64,000 nucleotides of DNA, from positions 1,550,001 through 1,614,000 of the forward strand of contig OZ253937.1 of the NCBI GenBank assembly GCA_965267185.1, given 5' to 3'. The notes beneath the pieces are model-generated. The model saw only the letters and a program-made list of their open reading frames with translations, was not told the DNA's origin and made no database searches. This document shows positions 9,123-16,430 of this stretch, piece after piece. Source of the DNA: G965267185 sp965267185 (GTDB lineage: Bacteria; Pseudomonadota; Alphaproteobacteria; UBA6615). The stretch's first letter is position 1; every line of letters begins with the position of its first letter. Position numbers and translations under genes: made by a program.

Positions 9123-10007
9123 ATGACAAATTCGTGGGCCGATGCGCCGAACGCCCATCTGTTGGTGGATTGCGCTTGGCTGGCCGAACATCTCGAAGAT
9201 CCGAATCTGCGCATCTTCGATTGCACGACGCTGTTGGTACCCGACGAGGAGCTCGGCTACCGCATCGAGGACGCGCGCGATAATTGGCAAGCCGGTCACA
9301 TCCCCGGTTCCGGCTATCTCAATTGTCAGGACGACATGTGCAACACGTCGCACCAACACCGTTTCATGCTGGCCGATCCGGAAACGTTCGCGGCTAAGGT
9401 GGGCGCGCTGGGCATCGGTGACGATACGCGCGTCGTACTCTACAGCACCGCGCAATTGTTCTGGTCGACCCGCGCCTGGTGGGCGCTCTACGCCATGGGC
9501 TTCGACAACGCGGTCGTGCTCCACGGCGGCTTTCAGAGCTGGACCGCCGAAGGCCACCCGGTTTCGACCGAGCCTTGCACCTACCCATCCACCACGTTTA
9601 CACCCCAGCGGCGCGATGATGTCGTGCTCGATAAGAACGATGTGCTGGCGGTGCTGGATGATGATGGTGTCGCGGTCGTCAACGCTCTAAGCGCCGAGCA
9701 GTATGCCGGTACCGGCGGTATGGTGTTCGGCCGGCCAGGACATATTGCGAACTCCACCAACGCGCCCTACCCCGCACTCAGCGACATGGAAGCCGGTACG
9801 CTCAGCGACCCTGCGGCGGTGAAGGATATATTCGCTGCCGCGGGCGCAGTGCCCGACAAGCGCATCGTCAACTATTGCGGCGGCGGCATCTCAGCGACCA
9901 TCGGCTTCTTTGCTCAGAAGCTCATGGGCTACGAGAACGTCGCGATGTACGACGCCTCAATGCAGGAATGGGGCTTCGACGAAAGCCTGCCGATGGAGCG
10001 GGATTAG
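9123..10007 (+). CDS. Sulfurtransferase with tandem rhodanese domains
   Basis: The protein has 294 residues, about the length of two-domain thiosulfate or 3-mercaptopyruvate sulfurtransferases. The N-terminal rhodanese domain (residues 10-145) lacks a catalytic cysteine in the loop position (LYSTAQLFWSTRAWW). The C-terminal domain carries Cys252 in NYCGGGISATIGFF. A CGGGIS loop differs from the CGSGVT and CRKGVT types of classical enzymes, so substrate preference should not be assumed. It moves sulfane sulfur to a thiophilic acceptor in the cytoplasm. It stands alone, divergent from the SDR operon. Confidence 0.88.
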   Translation: MTNSWADAPNAHLLVDCAWLAEHLEDPNLRIFDCTTLLVPDEELGYRIEDARDNWQAGHIPGSGYLNCQDDMCNTSHQHRFMLADPETFAAKVGALGIGDDTRVVLYSTAQLFWSTRAWWALYAMGFDNAVVLHGGFQSWTAEGHPVSTEPCTYPSTTFTPQRRDDVVLDKNDVLAVLDDDGVAVVNALSAEQYAGTGGMVFGRPGHIANSTNAPYPALSDMEAGTLSDPAAVKDIFAAAGAVPDKRIVNYCGGGISATIGFFAQKLMGYENVAMYDASMQEWGFDESLPMERD

Positions 10008-10018
10008 TAGTCTGACAT

Positions 10019-10121
10019 CTCATGCTTCGAGACGGCGCTACGCGCCTCCTCAGCATGAGGATTATACCTTAGCCTCATCCTGAGGAGAGCCGAAGGCTCG
10101 TCTCGAAGGGCGAGGCAGCAG
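10019..10121. repeat. Dispersed palindromic repeat, family 2
   Basis: The segment holds nested inverted repeats (CTTCGAGACG with CGTCTCGAAG-like arms, and CCTCAGCATGAGG facing CCTCATCCTGAGG). It is unrelated to the CCCCTCTCCC family. A shortened relative with CCTCATGCTGAGCCTGTCGAAGCATGAG is at 62922. It fills the gap between two convergent genes and could act as a terminator for both. Confidence 0.7.
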
Positions 10122-10132
10122 CCATCGTTCAA

Positions 10133-11089
10133 CTAGAACTCCCGTAGCAAACGGCCGCCACCAACGAGTGGACTTTCGAACCCGTTTTCCCTGAGCGCAT
10201 ACCAGAACGTGACCGCGTTGATGCCCAGGATGGGGATGCCGATAACCGGCTCCAATTTCTCGCTGACGTTAATGAGGCTCATATTGGTGCCGCACTGAAC
10301 GATAGCATCTAACCGGTTCTCCGCAGTCGCCAGCAGCTCCAAGATCGCCTTTTCCTTGGCCCAGTCCGGAATGTGGGCGATGTGCATGGCATTGGCGCAG
10401 GAGAAACCGACGCTCGACACCACCTCGAACCCCAGGTCTTCGAACATGCGCGTCGCGTTCTGGTTTCCGAACTTGTCGAACGGCGTGAGGATGCCGATCC
10501 GCCGGGCGTCGTACTTGTTGAGCGCCGCCTGTACCGCGTCATGCCAAGTCGCCCAGGACAACCCGGCATATTCCTCCATGTCGACCATCGGCGCGCGTAT
10601 CTCGTCGATACCGGCGATGATGTGCTCAAGGCTCATGCCCATGATCAGATATTGCGGGGCTGCCAATAGCGCGCCGTCCACCGCCGCCTTCAAGCCGTTC
10701 AAGAACTGATCCTTGTAGCGGAGCAAGTCCTCCTCGGTTTCCAACTGCGGCTTCGGGGTCGACACATTGGCTGTGTGGAGGCCGACGCCGTCCAATCCGT
10801 CGGGTCCCTGGTTGCTTAAAATAATGCTCCAGAGCTCGTGCTCCATGCTCGTATTGGTGACCGGGATAAACAGACCGAACTTGCGCCGGAAGCTCCGCAC
10901 GTCGGGATATGCGGCGGTAGAATCGATCTCCCCAAAGCCGCCCGCCGGTTCGCCATTGTGAACCACACCTGGCGCTGCAATCGCCGGCATGGGCGGCGCG
11001 TCCACATCAGGAATGGTGATCTTCCGGCCCGACAGTTTGCCGACGATGGTTTGGGCGCCCTGGCCGCCTGTTGTCGCTTGCTCGCTCAT
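10133..11089 (-). CDS. Asp/Glu racemase superfamily enzyme, arylmalonate decarboxylase / maleate isomerase-like
   Basis: The protein has 318 residues, with an N-terminal extension of about 65. The fold signatures are GLFIPVTNTSMEHEL, GIGLHTANV-like GVGLHTANVS, RRIGILTPFDKFGNQ and the cysteine loop IVQCGTNMSL (Cys266). The first catalytic cysteine of racemases and maleate isomerases, expected around residues 150-153, is replaced (LIMGMSLEH). Arylmalonate decarboxylase also keeps only the second cysteine, so a decarboxylase-type reaction is at least as likely as cis-trans isomerisation. The gene is single, divergent from a nitronate monooxygenase. Confidence 0.75.
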   Translation of the reverse strand: MSEQATTGGQGAQTIVGKLSGRKITIPDVDAPPMPAIAAPGVVHNGEPAGGFGEIDSTAAYPDVRSFRRKFGLFIPVTNTSMEHELWSIILSNQGPDGLDGVGLHTANVSTPKPQLETEEDLLRYKDQFLNGLKAAVDGALLAAPQYLIMGMSLEHIIAGIDEIRAPMVDMEEYAGLSWATWHDAVQAALNKYDARRIGILTPFDKFGNQNATRMFEDLGFEVVSSVGFSCANAMHIAHIPDWAKEKAILELLATAENRLDAIVQCGTNMSLINVSEKLEPVIGIPILGINAVTFWYALRENGFESPLVGGGRLLREF

Positions 11090-11206
11090 CCCGATGTCTC
11101 CGGTTCTTCAAATGTCCCATCCCGTGAGATTGGACATGCCCTTCCCTAAGCCGTAACTAGATGACAGCCTGTATTGTACGCATTTCGATGGGGGAGTGAC
11201 CAACCC

Positions 11207-12169
11207 ATGCCGTTGCCTAAATCGTTCGAAGGCCGCCTGTCCCTGCCCGCAGTCGCCGCGCCCATGTTCCTGGTATCGGGACCGGAAATCGTCATCGCTT
11301 CCTGCCGCGCCGGGGTTGTCGGCACGTTTCCCGCTCTCAACCAGCGGACCAGCGAAGGCTTCGACGAGTGGCTTACCGAAATTGGCGAGGCCCTTACCGA
11401 GGCCGACGCGCCGTACGGGGTTAACCTGATCGTCCACAAGACCAATCCGCGCGTCGAACCGGACCTGGAGATTTGTGCCAAGCACAAGGTGCCCTTGATC
11501 ATCACCTCGCTCGGCGCGGTACCCGATCTGGTCAATACCGTGCACGGCTATGGCGGTGTCGTGTTCCACGACGTCACCACGGTGCGCCACGCCCAGAAAG
11601 CGGCGGACGCCGGCTGCGACGGGCTGATCCTCGTGTGCGCTGGTGCCGGCGGCCACGCCGGTACGCTCAGCCCCTTCGCGCTGCTGCCAGAAATCCGGAA
11701 GTTCTTCGACGGAACCATTCTGCTCGCCGGCTCATTGTCGGATGGCCGCGCTATTGCAGCGGCGCAGATGCTCGGCGCCGACCTGGCGTATATCGGTACC
11801 CGTTTTATCGCGACGGCGGAAAGCCAGGCGGTCGACCGGTTCAAGCAAATGATCGTCGACAGTGCTGCCAAGGATATCGTTTATACGCCGGCGATCTCGG
11901 GCATCCCGGGCAGTTTCCTCAGGCCAAGCATCGAAGCTGCCGGCTACGATCCCGACGACCTGCCGGAGAAAGGTGCCGCTCAGGCCGAGTTCGGCGACAA
12001 TATGCAGGAAGAGCGCAAGGCCTGGCGCGATGTGTGGTCGGCGGGTCAAGGCGTTGGCCAGATCGACGATGCGCCCAGCGTTGCCGAGCTCGTCGACCGC
12101 TTGAAGCGCGAGTACGACACCGCCACCGCCGAATTCGCGGAGGTAACTCGCACCATGGCGGCGCAGTAG
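11207..12169 (+). CDS. Nitronate monooxygenase / 2-nitropropane dioxygenase-like FMN enzyme
   Basis: The protein has 320 residues forming a TIM barrel. Recognisable pieces are LPAVAAPMFLVSG at strand 1, CAGAGGHAGTLSPFALL with the catalytic-type His near residue 145, and the phosphate-binding GADLAYIGTRFIAT near residue 195. It should bind FMN and oxidise alkyl nitronates or related carbanions. I take the ATG at 11207, 10 bases after GGGGAG; the in-frame extension to 11174 is poor. It is divergent from the racemase-superfamily gene. Confidence 0.87.
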   Translation: MPLPKSFEGRLSLPAVAAPMFLVSGPEIVIASCRAGVVGTFPALNQRTSEGFDEWLTEIGEALTEADAPYGVNLIVHKTNPRVEPDLEICAKHKVPLIITSLGAVPDLVNTVHGYGGVVFHDVTTVRHAQKAADAGCDGLILVCAGAGGHAGTLSPFALLPEIRKFFDGTILLAGSLSDGRAIAAAQMLGADLAYIGTRFIATAESQAVDRFKQMIVDSAAKDIVYTPAISGIPGSFLRPSIEAAGYDPDDLPEKGAAQAEFGDNMQEERKAWRDVWSAGQGVGQIDDAPSVAELVDRLKREYDTATAEFAEVTRTMAAQ

Positions 12170-12264
12170 TAGCGGCAGCGGGGCGAATACGCACCGCCGC
12201 CGATCCGAATTGCTTTTTCAGCGTATAGAGAGATAGCCCAACGTCGCCGAAGGAACCCGACCCG

Positions 12265-12660
12265 ATGACCATCACCCTGCTCTACGCCAGTTTGCTGGCG
12301 CTATGGTTCGTCATCCTGTCGGTTCGCGTTATTCGCTACCGGGGTACCACGTCCGTCAGCCTCGGCGACGGCGGAAACGTCGAACTGCAGCGGCGCATCC
12401 GCGGACATGGCAACTTCGTCGACTATGCGCCGTTCGCTCTCATCCTCATGGGACTACTCGAATTCAGCGGCGCCGACCCCATTTCGCTGCATATCATTGG
12501 CGCGCTTCTACTCGTCGGGCGCTTTCTGCATGGCTGGGCTCTCTCGTTTACCGAGCGCAGCGCCGTCGGGCGTATCGGCGGCATGATGCTGACCCTCGCC
12601 GCGATTATCATCGCGGCTGTCCGGGGACTGCTCATCGTGTTCGATATCCCGCTGTTCTAG
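12265..12660 (+). CDS. MAPEG family inner-membrane protein
   Basis: The protein has 131 residues with four hydrophobic helices. The family signature is RRIRGHGNFVDYAPFALILM near residues 45-65. MAPEG proteins are small trimeric membrane proteins; eukaryotic members use glutathione, bacterial ones are largely uncharacterised. It follows the nitronate monooxygenase by about 95 bases on the same strand, and a family 1 repeat starts 40 bases after its stop. Confidence 0.88.
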   Translation: MTITLLYASLLALWFVILSVRVIRYRGTTSVSLGDGGNVELQRRIRGHGNFVDYAPFALILMGLLEFSGADPISLHIIGALLLVGRFLHGWALSFTERSAVGRIGGMMLTLAAIIIAAVRGLLIVFDIPLF

Positions 12661-12700
12661 CGGGCGGGCGTTAGATCCCTATCTTTGAGATGCAACACTA

Positions 12701-12885
12701 AGCCCCTCTCCCTTGGGGAGAGGGGTTGGGGCTGTTGAGCGAACCGTGGCGTAAAAGCGCCGCGAAAGTCGCTCAACAGAAAAAACATCTGCGAGCCGAC
12801 TTGCGTCGTGCTTTTTGCACGACGGTTCGTCCCGCAGCCTCACCCGGCTCGCTAACGCTCGCCACCCTCTCCCGCCGGGAGAGGG
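12701..12885. repeat. Dispersed palindromic repeat, family 1, copy B
   Basis: Both terminal hairpins match copy A. The middle is longer and contains a GTTGAGCG...CGCTCAAC pair (about 12734 and 12771) and TCGTGC...GCACGA arms. The end of the element abuts the stop codon of the RraA-family gene, so it is a likely transcription end for that gene and for the convergent MAPEG gene. Confidence 0.85.
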
Positions 12886-13542
12886 TTACTTCCGCTGCCA
12901 GCCATAAATTTCTACCGACGTCTTGCCAGTGCGCAGCACATCCATCATCTCGGCCTCGCGGGCTTCACGCGCATGGGAGGCTTCGATGGCCTCAGCCACT
13001 TGCGCGCGGGGAATGACAACCACCCCGTCGCCGTCGCCGATCACCAAATCCCCCGGCTCGATCAGAACGTCGCCCATGGGCAATGGCTGGGCGAGCGCGC
13101 CGTTGTAGTTGGGGTCTTTTTCGGTGCCGCGCATGCAAGTGCCGCGGGCGAATACGGGAAAGCCCAACTCGATCATCTCGCGCCCGTCACGCACGCAGCC
13201 GTTGATCACTAGACCAGCGATACCGCGCGCCTGCGCCGACACCGTCATCACCTCGCCCCAATAGCCGGCTTCGTACAGGCCGCCCATATCGGCGACCAGA
13301 ACATCGCCGGGCTTGGCTTCCGCCAGCGCGTAGTGAAGCCAAAGGTTGTCGCCTGGCGCGCCCTTGACCGTGAATGCCGGTCCGCAGACTCGGATGGCGG
13401 GGTCGAGGGGCTTGATCGCCGCCGGTAAGGCACCGATCTTGCCTGCCGCTTCGTGAATGGTCGACGCCGAGATCGTTGCGGCGGCAGCTAATTCATCTTC
13501 CGTCGGGCGTGCAAAATCTCCCGCCGGGTTACTCGCGTTCAT
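12886..13542 (-). CDS. RraA / HMG-aldolase family protein
   Basis: The protein has 218 residues. It shows the RraA-fold features VLVADMGG..., GLVINGCVRDGREMIELGFPVFARGTCMRGTEK and GDLVIGDGDGVVVIPR. The R-D pair after NGCV, some 20 residues beyond an upstream glycine, is the metal and substrate motif of class II pyruvate aldolases such as 4-hydroxy-4-methyl-2-oxoglutarate aldolase. Those enzymes release pyruvate from branched oxo-acids, but many family members are of unknown function. The ATG at 13542 follows GGAAGAG. It is divergent from mct, 110 bases away. Confidence 0.8.
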   Translation of the reverse strand: MNASNPAGDFARPTEDELAAAATISASTIHEAAGKIGALPAAIKPLDPAIRVCGPAFTVKGAPGDNLWLHYALAEAKPGDVLVADMGGLYEAGYWGEVMTVSAQARGIAGLVINGCVRDGREMIELGFPVFARGTCMRGTEKDPNYNGALAQPLPMGDVLIEPGDLVIGDGDGVVVIPRAQVAEAIEASHAREAREAEMMDVLRTGKTSVEIYGWQRK

Positions 13543-13652
13543 CGTGCTCTTCCTATTTTAATTGCGGGCCGAGAATGTTTTGATGCCGCCACACGGTCAG
13601 TGATACGGCCATAACAACTCAACTCTACCTCTCCGAACCGATAAAGAAAAAT

Positions 13653-14867
13653 ATGAGCGGCATACTTTCCGGATTGCGCATCGTCGAGGGCTCCGCCTTC
13701 GTGGCTGCGCCCCTTTGCGGCATGACCTTGGCGCAAATGGGCGCCGACGTAATCCGTTTCGACCTGCCGGGCGGCGGCATCGATTACCGCCGCTGGCCCA
13801 TGGCGAACAGCGGCTTGAGCATCTATTGGGCGAGCATGAATAAGGGCAAGCGCTCGCTCGCTGTCGACTTCCGCCAACCCGAAGGCCAAGAGCTGCTGAC
13901 CGCGCTGATCACGGCGCCCGGCGACGACCGGGGCATCCTCTCAACCAACTTTCCGATGCGCGGCTGGCTCGACTACGAAACTTTAAAAACGAAACGTAAT
14001 GACTTGATTGCCATGAATATTATTGGAAATCCCGACGGATCGGTGGCGGTCGATTACACCGTCAACGCCGCTGTCGGATTTCCGTTCGTCACCGGGCCCG
14101 GCGCCGACGAAAACCCGGTCAATCACGTCTTCCCTGGCTGGGATGTCTCCACTGGCTACGCCGCCGCGACGGGTATTCTCGCCGCCGAGCGCCATCGCCG
14201 TATGACCGGCGAAGGCCAACACATCAAGCTGTCGCTCGCCGACGTTGCTTTCGCCACCGTCGGCAATCTTGGCTATATCGGTGAGGTGCAGATCAACAAC
14301 GAGGAACGGCCCAATATCGGCAACCATGTCTATGGCAGCTACGGCGCCGACTTCGCTACCGGCGACGGGCGGCGGGTGATGATCATCGCCGTGTCGGTCG
14401 CCCAGTGGAAAAAGCTCGTCGAAGCGACGGAAACCGGCGAGGCCATGGCAAAGCTGGAATCCGAGTTGGGCCTCGACTTCACGCGCGAGGAACACCGCTT
14501 CGAGGCACGTGAACCGATTGGCGAATTGATCGGCGCCTGGTGCGCGGCACATACGCTGGACGAGGTGCGCACTGCCTTCGACGCGAACAATGTTTGTTGG
14601 GGACCGTATCAAACCTTCACCCAAATGGTCGCCGAAGATCCGCGCTGCACGCCAGCGAACCCTCTTTTTCAGCAGGTCGAGCAGCCCGGTATCGGCAGCT
14701 ATCTGATGCCAGGCGCCCCCCACCAGTTCAGCGCAGCGGAACGCTCGCATCCCCGTGGGCCGCAACTGGGTGAACACACCGACGAAATATTGTCCGGCGA
14801 ACTCGGCTTGAGCGATGGCGAAATCGGCAAGCTGCACGATCGCGGTATTGTCTCAGGAGCAGAGTGA
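13653..14867 (+). CDS. mct: Class III CoA-transferase, probable mesaconyl-CoA C1-C4 CoA transferase
   Basis: The protein has 404 residues and is a CaiB/BaiF (family III) CoA-transferase with the catalytic aspartate at Asp164 in PGWDVSTGYA. The N-terminus (RIVEGSAFVAAPLCGMTLAQ) and C-terminus (EQPGIGSYLMPGAP, LGEHTDEIL) closely match what I remember of Chloroflexus Mct (2-methylfumaryl-CoA isomerase), which moves CoA within mesaconyl-CoA from the C1 to the C4 carboxyl. No separate CoA donor is needed. Its stop overlaps the start of the next gene by one base (TGATG), and that gene looks like the hydratase acting next in the same route. The assignment rests on remembered similarity and on context. 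Confidence 0.75.
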   Translation: MSGILSGLRIVEGSAFVAAPLCGMTLAQMGADVIRFDLPGGGIDYRRWPMANSGLSIYWASMNKGKRSLAVDFRQPEGQELLTALITAPGDDRGILSTNFPMRGWLDYETLKTKRNDLIAMNIIGNPDGSVAVDYTVNAAVGFPFVTGPGADENPVNHVFPGWDVSTGYAAATGILAAERHRRMTGEGQHIKLSLADVAFATVGNLGYIGEVQINNEERPNIGNHVYGSYGADFATGDGRRVMIIAVSVAQWKKLVEATETGEAMAKLESELGLDFTREEHRFEAREPIGELIGAWCAAHTLDEVRTAFDANNVCWGPYQTFTQMVAEDPRCTPANPLFQQVEQPGIGSYLMPGAPHQFSAAERSHPRGPQLGEHTDEILSGELGLSDGEIGKLHDRGIVSGAE

Positions 14868-15718
14868 TGGACGCAGAAACCGATATTCGTTACGGCGATT
14901 GGACGCCGGTCGTCGAAACCGCGACCGAGACCATCGATCTCACCCAGGTGCGCAAGTTCGCCAACGTGCTCGATTTGGACGAGACCGCGTTTGATGAGGG
15001 GGCGCCCCTGCCACCCATGTGGCACTGGCTGTTCTTTTTGCATCGGGCGCCGACCGCACGCATCGGCGCCGACGGCCATCCCGAACGGGGCGGTTTCTTC
15101 CCGCCGGTGGAACTGCAACGGCGCATGTTCGCCGGCGAACACACAAAATTTCACGCACCCCTGGTGATCGGCGAGAAGGCGACGCGCACAGGCACCATCA
15201 CCAGCGTCGAAGAAAAAGAAGGCCGCGCCGGCCGTATGGTCCTGGCGAGCGCGCAGTACCGCATCCAGCAAGGCGGCACGCTGTGCATCGAAGACACGCA
15301 CAACGTGATCTACATTACCGGCGGCGGCAAAACCCCAGCGCCGGGCGATGATACGTTCGCGCCGCCGGAGGGCGCGTGGCACCGTAGGGTCAAGACCGAC
15401 CCGGTGCTGCTGTTCCGCTTCTCGGCCCTCACCTTCAACAGTCATCGTATCCACTACGATGCCGATTATGCCCGCAATGAAGAAGGCTATCCCGACCTCG
15501 TAGTGCACGGGCCCCTCACCGCGCTGCTGTTATGCGAACTGGCCCGCGCGAACACCGATACGCCGATGACCGAATATTCGTTCCGCGGCCGGGCACCGAT
15601 CTTCGAGCCCTGGCCGTTCCATCTGGTCGGCCAGCCGGGTGACGATGGCGCGGTCGAGCTCCAAGCCGTGCGCAACGACGCCACGGTCGCCATGACGGCG
15701 ACGGCACAGTTCGGCTAG
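14867..15718 (+). CDS. meh: MaoC/HTD2-type hydratase, probable mesaconyl-C4-CoA hydratase
   Basis: The protein has 283 residues and two hot-dog halves. The first (residues 10-140) has GGFFPPVELQRRMFAGE. The second carries the hydratase-type loop ALTFNSHRIHYDADYA and HGPLTALLLCELA. This is the fused FAS1-like dehydratase architecture of mesaconyl-C4-CoA hydratase and yeast Htd2. The ATG at 14867 is preceded by CAGGAG, 7 to 8 bases away; a GTG at 14864 is in frame but less likely. Translational coupling to the CoA-transferase supports mesaconyl-C4-CoA as substrate and (S)-citramalyl-CoA as product. Confidence 0.72.
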   Translation: MDAETDIRYGDWTPVVETATETIDLTQVRKFANVLDLDETAFDEGAPLPPMWHWLFFLHRAPTARIGADGHPERGGFFPPVELQRRMFAGEHTKFHAPLVIGEKATRTGTITSVEEKEGRAGRMVLASAQYRIQQGGTLCIEDTHNVIYITGGGKTPAPGDDTFAPPEGAWHRRVKTDPVLLFRFSALTFNSHRIHYDADYARNEEGYPDLVVHGPLTALLLCELARANTDTPMTEYSFRGRAPIFEPWPFHLVGQPGDDGAVELQAVRNDATVAMTATAQFG

Positions 15719-15785
15719 GACGCTTCTTATTCGTTGGAAGCAATCGACATCAGTGGAGGTGTAGGACCAAAAATTGGAGACGCCG

Positions 15786-15914
15786 TAAGCCCCTCTCCTA
15801 TGGGGAGAGGGGTTGGGGTGAGGGGGTAAGATAGAACCAGGATATCCTCTCACCGTCCCTAACCCCTCACCCGGCTCGCATACGCTCGCCACCCTCTCCC
15901 GCCGGGAGAGGGTT
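15786..15914. repeat. Dispersed palindromic repeat, family 1, copy C
   Basis: This complete copy has the same order of parts as copy A: CCCCTCTCC hairpin, GGTTGGGGTGAGGGGGTAAGA, variable middle, CCTCACCCGGCTCGCA, and CCCTCTCCC hairpin. It separates meh from the Imm8-like gene and, with the fragment at 16350, brackets that gene. Confidence 0.85.
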
Positions 15915-15952
15915 GATTGTTGGCCGCACCTACCACCAGCTCGGACTAATTT

Positions 15953-16318
15953 ATGGAAGCGAAACTAAAAGGAATTCTTAGTCCAGATATTGACGACCTG
16001 GAGAATTACCATCCGGAGGATCCGACTTGCTTTGGGTTCCTCCTAAGGGCGATGGTTGGTCCTGCAGACGAAGAAGGACAAGAGTCGTTCGACATTGAGG
16101 TTTGTACGCCAAAATGGCTGGAGAAAACCTACAGGTCGGACGACGTGGTCGTGGGCCGTCATCACCTCATTGTCCGCGAATATAATTTCGACCGAATAGT
16201 CGGGAAGATAAATAACTTCGTGAGATCGTGTTCCGGCAAGGATTGGGACGAAGTTGCTGCGAAGGTTTCGCGGTTGGGTTATTGGGAGTTCGAGGATTAC
16301 GCTGACAGACGAGACTGA
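15953..16318 (+). CDS. Imm8 family immunity protein, orphan
   Basis: The protein has 121 residues. The opening LSPDIDDLENYHPEDPTCFG, then FLLRAMVGPADEEGQESFDIEVCTPKWLE, is the conserved core of the Imm8 domain, whose members protect cells against polymorphic or contact-dependent toxins. No toxin, secretion gene or other immunity gene lies nearby. Codon use is AT-richer than its neighbours (for example agg, aga, ata and aat codons), unlike the flanking CoA genes. It stands between a full repeat and a repeat fragment, which suggests a transferred or stranded cassette. I know Imm8 by pattern only, so a search should confirm it. Confidence 0.75.
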   Translation: MEAKLKGILSPDIDDLENYHPEDPTCFGFLLRAMVGPADEEGQESFDIEVCTPKWLEKTYRSDDVVVGRHHLIVREYNFDRIVGKINNFVRSCSGKDWDEVAAKVSRLGYWEFEDYADRRD

Positions 16319-16349
16319 CAGTCGAAAGACCCGAACATGAAGGAACGCC

Positions 16350-16378
16350 CTAAGCCCCTCTCCCATGGGGAGAGGGTC
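16350..16378. repeat. Dispersed palindromic repeat, family 1, fragment D
   Basis: Only the TAAGCCCCTCTCCCATGGGG hairpin end is present, then GAGAGGGTCGAA. It lies downstream of the Imm8-like gene and 50 bases before mcd. Confidence 0.8.
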
Positions 16379-16430
16379 GAATACTCGCAGCACGATTCTA
16401 ACTACGACGTAAATGCTCTAAACTAAGGCT

